From positions 39,775,076 through 39,839,075 of the forward strand of contig NC_088863.1 of the NCBI RefSeq assembly GCF_032884065.1: a stretch of 64,000 nucleotides of DNA, in the 5' to 3' direction. The DNA is from Artemia franciscana. Lineage: Eukaryota > Arthropoda > Branchiopoda > Anostraca > Artemiidae. The position numbers were made by a program, and so were the translations under genes. Under the pieces are notes generated by a model that did no database searches, was not told the DNA's origin, and saw only the letters and a list, made by a program, of their open reading frames with translations. Below are positions 55,554 through 64,000 of the stretch, one piece after another. Numbering within the stretch: the first letter of the stretch is position 1; each line of letters opens with the position of its first letter.

Positions 55554-57059
55554 CTGAAAAAGAAGGTGCTAATAGTAACTAGAATCAAGCCTAGACACCG
55601 GAAGTGTTTACTGCCAGTACTGCAATCGAAAAACCAATCAGCATACAAAGTCAAAATTAGAATCAATTAAGAAAAAAAAGGTGCAGAGTCAAAAATATTC
55701 CAATGATTGCTGATTCTGCAACAATTCTTGTTTGACTCAAACATGAATAAAGGGGGGGGGGTAGAGATGGTTTAAGGTACCCAATCTCTGTATTCGACTT
55801 TTTAACGCTTTCTCTCAAACAGTAAAAATTGTATCGCTTTTTATGTTCCATCATTACTCCCGTTTGTTTATATTTTTCCCCCCTTTTTTTGAGGGAGTGA
55901 TGCTATTGAACTTACTTTTGGAAGTCTCAGGAAATTTGGAAGAGAACACATTTAAAAGAACCTTTTTAGACTTAATAGCCTTCCATCCTGAAGTAGCAAA
56001 AGACATCCTACCATGACACTGTCGTTTTCCATGATTTTGTGCATGGAAACAGCATTTCTGGCTTAAAAAGTACCGAATTGACATTCGAAACAACAAACAT
56101 AATATGAAATCAAATTAGATTTTCTAGGGCCGTTTTCAATTGTTTCACAATTCAGACAGCAAGCAACCAAATGGTAGCATTTTTTATCCTTAAAATTAAA
56201 ACAGGAATCTATCAAAAGGATGAGTTGACAAGCCTAAAACTGGAAAGCTTATATTTAGAATTTAGACACGTAAAGATTAAGGCGAGGAGGATTGGCAACA
56301 CTTCCGCAGCAGAAAAATCTGTTCTTTCACTACTGTGACAGAGTCTCTGATAAATGTTCATAAATGTGTGCCATACTGATTGAACAAGAAAAGAATTCGT
56401 TCCTCTTTGGCCCGAAAAGGAACTTTTATAGGGCAAAGACTTGCATGCATTTTTGTGATATAGAAAGAAAAAACCTTTTACGTTGGAATTATGAAAAATA
56501 CAAAAAATATACAAAAATATACATACAAAATGTGTATACAATTTATATACAAAATACAAAGCAATTGAAGGTAATACGAGGAAAAATTCTCTAATGTTAA
56601 AGGAGGCTGTAGACCTCCAGCCCTTCAGAAGTAAAATAGAATACAACTATGTCCTCTTTTCAAAACACCGCCATGAACAAGAACACAAAGACAAATAGCG
56701 GCACTTGAATCATAAATAAGCCTTTGGTAAATGGTGATCTAGTGTATACTCCCAGGCATTATATTTGCCTGGTGTGGCAGCCCCCACTTTATTATTTAGT
56801 ATATTTTGCTCGCTGAAGTTTTAAGCACACTTTACTTGTTTAAAATATAAACATTATTATATTTTCAAATTCAATTGTCAAAAAGAACGTTCAGATTCAA
56901 ATTTGGTTGAAAAAAAAATGTGATCATATATAAAAACAATTTATTATAAACATCGAATGAAACACAAATATTTAACAAAAAGCCTCAAGAGTGTAAGTTA
57001 CTGTCAAAGCAAATATCATTAAGATTATTATTTCAAACTTGTTGTTATTCCGAGCACAC

Positions 57060-57063
<4 letters not shown>

Positions 57064-57091
<28 letters not shown>
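57064..57091. repeat. (A)28 homopolymer
   Basis: An uninterrupted A-run inside the acid phosphatase intron, with no retroposon body recognised. Confidence 0.95.
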
Positions 57092-57096
<5 letters not shown>

Positions 57097-57486
57097 AACA
57101 AATCTTTGCTTTTTCAATTTTAAAAGTTTTGTTTTCTCAACTACAAATTTTTCAAAGTTTTCAATACTGCCGATATTCCTTCGCTGACAATGCCCAATCT
57201 ATAAAGCAATTTTTAACGAAAATAAAAGACAAAGGTAAAAAAAAGACAAAGGAGATCAAAAAGGTAATAATTTAGAGGCGAACAATTTAGCTGCTGATCC
57301 ATTCATGAAAGTTGTAACTTATCTAGCTTGACAGCTTTTGATCTCAATGAAGAGCTATTATGCTGCCATTCTACAACACACTCCTTCATCATCACGGCCT
57401 AGCAACAAAGAAAAAGTCAAATAAAAGTCAACCTAGATCAACAGAGGATCAGTCAAAAATCTTTACCGACCTTTAGCGAGAGAAAG

Positions 57487-57625
<139 letters not shown>

Positions 57626-57714
57626 CAAGAAAGTTCTTCACTCAAAATACTGGAGTTCAAAGGCAACCTTAGAAGTTTAGCAGCAAACTGGTAAGCAATT
57701 ATTTATTGAAACTT

Positions 57715-57870
57715 TGAAACGTAGGAGATGGACGTGTTTTGGCCATGTCCTTCACATGTCCGAGGATCGACTCACGACTGCAGCTTAGCTCTGAGACGTC
57801 TGGCGAGATTTTGTAAACACAATATGCGCCGTTCATGGCACTGGAGGGTCAAAGGTAAGGATTATAGAGT
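57715..57870 (+). pseudogene. LINE C-terminal scrap
   Basis: Two frames together read KRRRWTCFGHVLHMSEDRLTT, then LRRLARFCKHNMRRSWHWRVK. RRxWxxxGHVLxMxxxRLP followed by an Arg-rich GRPxxTWRR block is the usual end of RTE-type endonuclease-reverse transcriptases (compare the C-terminus of the copy at 35839-37320). Short, frameshifted and not functional. Confidence 0.55.
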
Positions 57871-57937
57871 TCCAAATCATTTCAATTTGAGACTTTGTTT
57901 CTATACGCACTTAAAATATCTTAAAAATACATCTTAC

Positions 57938-58133
57938 CGATAAATTCTATCTTGGATAAAGCCGGAAACAAAGGTGTCGGTGTGGGTGCAGTCTTACAAA
58001 ATTCGACATAATCATCAATCACAACACCTTGGGTCAAACGGAGAAAGTCGTCAACGGGACAAAGCGGGCGACATCCAGGTAGAATCAGAGTGTACATTTC
58101 CCTCGTCTCCCGTGTATGATTCTTGTAGACGAT
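57938..58133 (-). CDS. Histidine acid phosphatase, penultimate exon
   Basis: It is bounded by CATGTAG before 58133 and the consensus donor ATCG|GTAAGA after 57938, and is 65 codons plus one base. It reads IVYKNHTRETREMYTLILPG, then CRPLCPVDDFLRLTQGVVID, then DYVEFCKTAP, then a Pro-rich linker to KIEFI. Acid phosphatases of the prostatic/lysosomal family end their catalytic domain with (Y/F)YRNxT...LxLPGCxxxCPLxxFxxL...WxxEC. The glycosylation sequon NHT, the LPGC-x3-CP-x3-F-x2-L core and the final Cys at the right spacing are all present, which makes the family assignment strong. The RHG and HDT catalytic motifs lie in earlier exons. I did not find them up to 64000, so the gene must extend beyond the window or across a very long intron. 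The enzyme hydrolyses phosphomonoesters at acid pH, facing the lumen or cell exterior. Confidence 0.85.
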
Positions 58134-60870
58134 CTACATGATAATTTATGTTATTACAGAGGAAAAACAGTCCTGGCATTTATTTAAATGAGATAATGAG
58201 AGACTAGTACAAGTAGTGAGATAGAGAGACACTTACAAGGTTTACGGACATTCAAACAACCTTTTCACGGTTCAATAAAGAGTTTCTACCAATAAACTCT
58301 TCCTACGCAGCAATTTTATTCTCAAATATTAACGATTCTTTTGTATTTGTCGTCCGATTTTTTTTCTTTGCCATACGCATAGTTGAACTTTGCCAAAATT
58401 TGAAAGGCAGAACGAAAGTCTGTTTAACGGAATATATTTAGAGGACATGAGAAAATTTGGAATATAACAGGCCCACATTTTGATAAGCACAAAGGTGTAA
58501 TTTTAACTGAAAATAGTAAATCATCGTTCGTGCAAAACAACAAATATTGACTTTTTCTTTCTACTGAGTACCTACGCCATTTACTCTCAGTCGGGCGACC
58601 GGATCATTATGCAGGATTTCAGTTCAAAGGAATATGGTGTTCAAGTTTGAAACTAACTGAAACATGTTGTACACAGCAAAAACCAAGGAAATTAAGAATT
58701 GAGAAGTCGCGTGACTATATCCTAATCAAAGAGTGGCTGACCTTTTTTGATTTTGGTTTTGAATTTTTTCTTACCTGTTAGTTTTTTCCGTGCTGTAGCT
58801 TTTAAATTCTTCCAATATCGGTTTCAAATTGATGTCAAAGTTGTTTGTTTTCTTATTTATTTTATCCTCTTTTTTTCTTGTCTGAATCGTTCCCATTTTC
58901 ACTCATAAAAAGTAAACTAGGTTTTTTGAGACTTTCTCTAATAATGCCGAAGAAGGGAAGCAGTAGTTTCCTCGAAACATTTGCTTTTGTTGCATCCAGT
59001 ATTTTTGCTGATCTTATAAAAGTCTATTTTCGCTTTTCTTCTCTTTTGTTTTTTTAGTTAAAATTATATCTTACAATATACTTACATCTTACAATATACA
59101 ATAAATCTATATTGGTAAAAATCTATATACATAAATCTTCATTGGTATAAATCTAAATCTATGGGGTATGGAGGCCTGATGGAGTAAATAGCACTTCCGT
59201 TAAACATGGTTTGGTTATAACAGAGAAGTTTAGCTAAACTACTAACTTGAAATGTGACAGCTAGTAGAACCGTACTATCGCTAGAGTACCAACTGCTCCA
59301 GATTGGGTCTTTCCAACAGAGCTAGGAGCAAGAAGGCTCCAATAGTCAACTTTCTTAGTGTCCTTCTTTCTTTTTTTAAGTGAGAAGGTTGCCCTTACTT
59401 TATTACTACCCCATGTGACGTATTTAAGTTACGATAACAACTATTTCTTGAATAATTAAATTTTAATAATTAGATTCTTGAATTTCTTGAGTAATAATAC
59501 CCAAATATTTCTCGAGCATTATAATAAAAAGCTTATTCCTATCTATATCTTTAAAGAACAAAAGAAGAAAATTTATATGACAAGAGTTTTTAAGTAATAA
59601 GAGGAGAGTAAATATTTATTTTGCATCATGAATCTTAAATATACTAATGGTTTGCAAGTTAAAAAACGTGGGAAATATAATCATCCAGGGATTTCAGGTA
59701 GACAAAGCAAACGAAAAGTCGTCACAAGAAAGGTCTAGTGGTACGTGAAATTTAGCACGAACCAAGTTTGATACTATTAACCCCATTTAATTCATTGTGC
59801 GATTTAAATCATTTTCCTAATTGATGTGGTACTGTACGACAAGCCCGAAGCTCATTAAAAATAAAGAATAGAAGAAAAAGGAACTGATACTTAGTGAAAT
59901 ACCAAGATTACAAACCATATAGCTCTTATACATAAATTGGCCAATTTCCATAAGACATTCCACGCAAAGACAGATTACAATATTTGACCATCAATTATAT
60001 TTGATACAAATATAATTGATCATCATATTGAGCATCAAATGTATGGAACAAGAAAGACTGAAGCCAGAAGAATCAAGAGGGGCACAGCAGAAAGTCAAAG
60101 ATCAGTAACAAGCATGCGATACCAATCTTTAATTTTGTTTAGAGCATCAGGATTATAAATTACGTATAGCTTCACTGTAACATGTTCCTAGACAGATGTT
60201 AGCATTGGATGAAAAAAAAAAAAAAATAAAAAAAAGCCATCATGATCTACGGAAAATTTAAAATTGTAAAATCAGATCGGCACTAGGGAAACGAGAGGAA
60301 TTCAAGTAACTTATCCACATAAAACAGGACCAAAGCGAATTACAAGCATCTAGAAAAAAAAATACTAGTTGTATTTGCTTATTTATCGACTTATTTACTT
60401 TTGTCTTACATTAAGTGGAAGACAAAAGATTCAATTGTTCAAAAGACCACAATAATTATTCTTGCGTACATTAAAAAGGCTATGTTCTGCAGACTAAGCT
60501 AGCCCTATCTATTTATAATCCAAAAAGACTTGAAAATAGACGAACATGCTCATATTCAGGACATATTCAGCAGAAGTTAGGCCTTTGATTAATAGATTTT
60601 CGGAGAATTTAGATCGAACTCAGTCTAAGCTTGTCATAGACGTTTCATAATTTGCTGGCTAGTGTTTCATAATATGTTACTTCTTTTGAACACAGGCACA
60701 GTTACAATTTACCATATCCACTTTTCAAATCATGTGAGTTGTAATTCAAAAATTGATTTGAACTCATAATTGCAACATAAATTAGTCTTGCCGTATTGAC
60801 TATTAATGCGAACACATTAAGGCTTCTAAATAAACTTAATAATTAAGACTTGTGTCTCCAGTAACGGCAG
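58134..60870. other. Unassigned sequence (intergenic or acid phosphatase intron)
   Basis: Searched on the minus strand for the missing HDT and RHG exons without success. A 14-bp perfect inverted repeat with a 3-nt loop (atcaattatatttg / caaatataattgat) is at 59990-60020. The small basic frame ending at 59740 (MNLKYTNGLQVKKRGKY...) is unsupported. No repeat family from the left part of the window is obvious here. Confidence 0.45.
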
Positions 60871-61034
60871 ATTCACAATGAGATTTTACGAATGCTGAGA
60901 TTTTGCTACCACTAATTTGAACCAATCAAATTTTTTCATTGGATTTTTAACCAATCAGAGAATCATACGGAAATTCTGATTGGCTCAAACTAGCCCAACC
61001 TTAGTCTCGGTATTAATAAAATATCATTGTGAAT
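60871..61034. mobile_element. MITE-like element with 18-bp terminal inverted repeats
   Basis: The ends are attcacaatgagatttta at 60871-60888 and taaaatatcattgtgaat at 61017-61034, reverse complements at 17 of 18 positions; the total length is 164 bp. An inner inverted repeat ccaatcaga / tctgattgg (about 60952-60982) and four CCAAT or ATTGG motifs lie between. No coding capacity. No clear target site duplication was identified, so the superfamily is undetermined. Confidence 0.7.
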
Positions 61035-61146
61035 GGACCTTAAGCAGGTCCAACCAGGAGGTGATTAATTACAATGGACAAAAATAAATAGTCCTCATAG
61101 ATATATCCAAGGTTTATTTTGTATATTGTGGGAGAAACTATTGTGC

Positions 61147-61153
61147 TATAAAA
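61147..61153 (+). promoter_or_regulatory. TATA box of the secreted-peptide gene
   Basis: TATAAAA in the context gtgctataaaaccg, about 250 bp upstream of the ATG at 61405. With the usual ~30-bp offset, transcription would start near 61178, giving a 5' leader of about 225 nt if unspliced. CCAAT motifs inside the MITE lie 165-225 bp upstream. Confidence 0.5.
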
Positions 61154-61404
61154 CCGAAAATTGACTGTTCAAGATTAGATCTTAGTTGGAAATCCCACTA
61201 TTTTTAGCTGAATTTCCTCGAATTAAGCGTCATTCTCCAATTACAGTCACAGACAAATCATCGCAGACGACGGTTACTTACTCAAAAGAAACATGCATAT
61301 TCATGCTAGTCATAGGTTAAATAGTCTTTAATGGATTTCCGCAACTGAAAAACCTTTAATAGCCAAAAACAAAATGCAAAAGTCTCAGTTAAATTTTAGC
61401 AGCA

Positions 61405-61725
61405 ATGAAAGTGATACTAGTTCTATTTTTCTTCTACAGTGCATCTTTAGCATTTCCACGCTTTAGAATTTGTCCCACGGAAACACAGGAAACGTCCAAG
61501 TACTCAACTACCAGTGAGGAATCTTTTGTCGTAGAAGAATCAAAAACAACAGACGAGCCAGATATTAGCTATGAACTTATAGAGGCAAGCAAAGAACAGA
61601 CAGAACATCTTGTTACAAAAATACCAATTAATGTCAGTCATATAAATAACTTCCCAGTGATAGCCTGTCCAGCAGGGCAATTTCGCGATAAAAATGGTGT
61701 GTGTAGAATAAAATTTAACGGATAA
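61405..61725 (+). CDS. Small secreted peptide, 106 aa, C-terminal two-cysteine motif
   Basis: A complete ATG-to-TAA frame. Residues 1-16 are a classic signal peptide (MKVILVLFFFYSASLA, cleavage expected before FPRF). Residues 25-70 are rich in Glu, Ser and Thr and probably disordered. NVS at 76-78 is a glycosylation sequon. The end, IACPAGQFRDKNGVCRIKF, has the pattern CPxGxxxDxxGxCR with Cys88 and Cys100 positioned for a small disulphide loop; Cys23 is a third cysteine. Similar short Cys-Pro-x-Gly...Gly-x-Cys-Arg endings occur in arthropod small secreted and immune-induced proteins (recall, not a search). It has its own TATA box upstream and ATTAAA signals downstream, so it looks like an intact single-exon gene. 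The function is unknown; a peptide hormone, antimicrobial or secretory-gland protein are options. Confidence 0.8.
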   Translation: MKVILVLFFFYSASLAFPRFRICPTETQETSKYSTTSEESFVVEESKTTDEPDISYELIEASKEQTEHLVTKIPINVSHINNFPVIACPAGQFRDKNGVCRIKFNG

Positions 61726-61896
61726 ATATTATCCGAAGAGGACAAAGTATTTCATGACACAGATTTTTACCAAGAATTCAAAGACTAGTATTCATCACTA
61801 ACAGTGAAGATGTGAACATAAGTCGGTCACGCGCTGCGAGTTTTGAAAGGTGGTTGGTACTTTATGTGTTTCGCTTATTTTATTAAAGCTTAATTC

Positions 61897-61902
61897 ATTA
61901 AA
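61897..61902 (+). promoter_or_regulatory. Likely poly(A) signal of the secreted-peptide gene
   Basis: ATTAAA at 61897-61902 (another at 61882-61887), about 170 bp after the stop codon, followed by AT-rich DNA. It is a common variant signal, and no AATAAA occurs nearer. Confidence 0.4.
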
Positions 61903-64000
61903 ATTATATTATATCTTTGTAATAGAAGCGCAAATATATATTATATTGCATACTCGAATAGTCATAATTTACCACCGATAGGGTGAAGCAACTCAGACTA
62001 TTGTCAGGGGACACTCTCTTTTATGAGGAGTCTAACACGTTTCAGGAGAAGGAGGATTTCACCAATGGAAACGATAGATATTAGCTATTATATAACAAAA
62101 CCTACATATATTAAATATCTCGAGAGATCTTTTTTTCTATACCTTTAAAGGCAAAAAAATACATCATTTGAAATATACAAAGATCATTTCATTTTACTGG
62201 TTGAATAGGAAAAAATGGCCACCCGTACTGTCCCAATCTATGAGAGAAATTCACTGCCACCTACAATCCGACGATAATGTCTACCAGGACGTAAGTTCAC
62301 CAAGAATTTATCAATTTTAAACAAAAAATTAATTGAGTAAGAAAGAGTTAGGCATACAAAAGAACAGCCATGATATGTGGCAATCAGTGTTAACAGGAAC
62401 TCGAAACATCGGAAATTTTTATCGAAAAAGCTCCAATCTTTGAACTGCTATAATTTCAGCCTACTGAAAAATAAATCAAGACATAGTTAGGGCTGTTACA
62501 GAAAGACTGAAATTTTCTGGAACTTCCCGTCTACAAACCTTGACCATGAGTCAGGGGAAATTTATCGAATAAGATTTGAAACTAGGACAAAGCTTGATGT
62601 TGGCATGAGGGAAAACGTGACTTTTTTTTTTTCAAGTGATGGAACCTGAGATAAAATATAAAGTTCTTAGGCCCTTTTTTCCTACAAATACTTCAAATCA
62701 GAAATGAGAGTTAATATAGAAAAAATTCTTTTTTTTGTACAGAGAAATCGGAAACCTAAAAAAAAAAAATATCTTCCCACCTAAATATACGAATATCCAT
62801 TTTTTGTGTGTGTGGAGATTCCTTGAATAATCAAAGCAATTTATTAGTTGAGTTAGCACAAAAAAAATATATATATACGTAACTCTCTAGAGATTCCGAC
62901 TTTGAAACCTGAACAGTATGAGAGGAGGCAAAAATTCAACTCCGAGACTTTTTGTTACTTTTATTTCAGTACACGGCACACACGAAGAGTCAACATAAGC
63001 AAATTTTTAGCTTTGGCTCCTATCCCTTAATGCTACTTCTTTGAGTATATACTCGACACGAAGTTGAACAACCCAAAAGAAGATATAGATAATATTTTTC
63101 TTGCAAAATTCGTTTAACATCGAGGACGTCTTTCAGCATTCATCACCCAGGACTAAAAATCTAGAGCACACTTCAAGTTGAAATCCGTGATCATTGTGAT
63201 AAACGACTCTTTATGAAGTTGTTAAAACATTATCTGAAGCTTCAATCTGTGGGAGATTATATTTGAATGTTCTTTACTTTGTGTGTGTGACTTTTTTTTT
63301 CTTTTTTTGTAAGATGAATTTAGTTAAAGGCCGTTTTTTTCTCCGTTTGTGTAATATTTGCGGCGCTGAAGTATGCCAGCAGGCACGGGTATTACTGTCT
63401 GTGAAGCTTGTATGTTATATGCTAGAATTTAATTAAAAAATGTTCTTCGTTCTACTCCATCTCTCTTTGTTTAAAGCTTTTTTTCGGACACACCCAAGAA
63501 AATCCCAATTTTTTGGTTTTCTTTTATCACAATATTTCTAGGCCGGCCTATTCTTATGGGCTACTTAGTAAAGCTACACTTAATATTTTGCTACCCTAAG
63601 AAGTGCTTTCATGATGCATACACTCGGGTACATCAACAAGCCAAACCCCTCGGTATGGAGTTTTCCCGGCAGAGCAGATGGGGTTATATGTAAAAAAGGG
63701 ATAAATTACATTTTTAGGATGTAATGTTTCTGAAGGGAGGAGGAGGGGATTCAAAAGAGTCTCATGGCATCGCCCTCTCCATGTGTGAATTTGAGAGCAT
63801 AGTAAGGGGATTTAAAATTTTGGAACAATTATCAATGGCATTTAAGAACACGTTTCCATACATGATTCGTATCCAAGATCAATACTGGCTGATTTCGTAT
63901 CCAAGATAAAAATCTGGCTAAACCTATATTAATATACATTTATTTTTCAAATGTTTCTAAAAGGTATCTAACATCTTTGTGCCACTACAGCATTATTGTA
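61903..64000. other. Mostly unassigned; one exon-like stretch ending at 62290 (plus)
   Basis: The frame reading KKWPPVLSQSMREIHCHLQ...DDNVYQD is open from about 62130 and ends in phase 0 at a consensus donor GTAAGT (62291). A possible acceptor is GGTTGAATAG before 62213. The product is not recognised. The remaining sequence to 64000 shows no repeat family or domain. The frame 63724-63909 is Gly-rich at the start and unsupported. Confidence 0.3.

Noticed and set aside
56212..56646. 144-codon minus-strand frame
   Set aside because: Begins with TTG, lies in an intron, has no recognised domain and no splice signals matching the acid phosphatase phases. Kept only as a note in the intron entry.

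Overview
The window reads as nuclear DNA of an invertebrate animal. It is AT-rich, packed with diverged repeats, microsatellites and broken LINE retrotransposons, and it carries short coding exons bounded by GT/AG splice sites. There are no operons, ribosome binding sites or dense ORFs as in bacteria. Several repeat families (called C and E here) look to me like ones found in brine shrimp (Artemia) DNA. That is recall, not a search result, so a branchiopod crustacean is only a working guess. The repeat family letters A to G are mine.

Layout. 1-9.75 kb is almost pure repeat: families A, B and D, and two copies of the ~2.1 kb element C. 10.0-10.9 kb is a broken LINE reverse transcriptase (minus). 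11-20 kb is mostly unassigned sequence with a candidate two-exon gene end (plus, 14.0-15.1 kb, with poly(A) signal) and a small tandem repeat G. 20.4-28.6 kb is repeats again: A, two E elements with long inverted-repeat ends, and a third C element on the minus strand. 28.7-29.85 kb is a decayed LINE (plus). 32.0-33.2 kb is another E. 35.8-37.3 kb is the best preserved LINE reverse transcriptase (minus). 38.3-39.3 kb is a foldback repeat F with a second LINE inserted in it. 39.5-40.3 kb holds two splice-compatible exons of an unidentified minus-strand gene. 41-49 kb holds homopolymers, inverted repeats, a lone C end and a 2 kb array of ~105-bp A units.

49-62 kb is the most gene-like part. It has a chain of small minus-strand exons (51.2-54.9 kb, unidentified), an EF-hand-like exon (50.8 kb), and the last two exons of a membrane-anchored histidine acid phosphatase (55.42-58.13 kb, minus). 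It also has a complete small secreted-peptide gene (61.405-61.725 kb, plus) with a TATA box and a CCAAT-rich MITE just upstream.

Two things merit most attention. First, elements C and E: C has three copies sharing ends and internal order, with tandem subunits and hairpin-forming termini; E has a 20-nt hairpin at one end and a ~100-bp-arm inverted repeat at the other. They look like non-autonomous mobile elements of a kind I cannot place. Second, real exons here are short and lack start codons, so they are easy to miss; the acid phosphatase and the 14-15 kb gene end were found by reading splice sites by eye. No tRNA, rRNA, CRISPR or virus was recognised.
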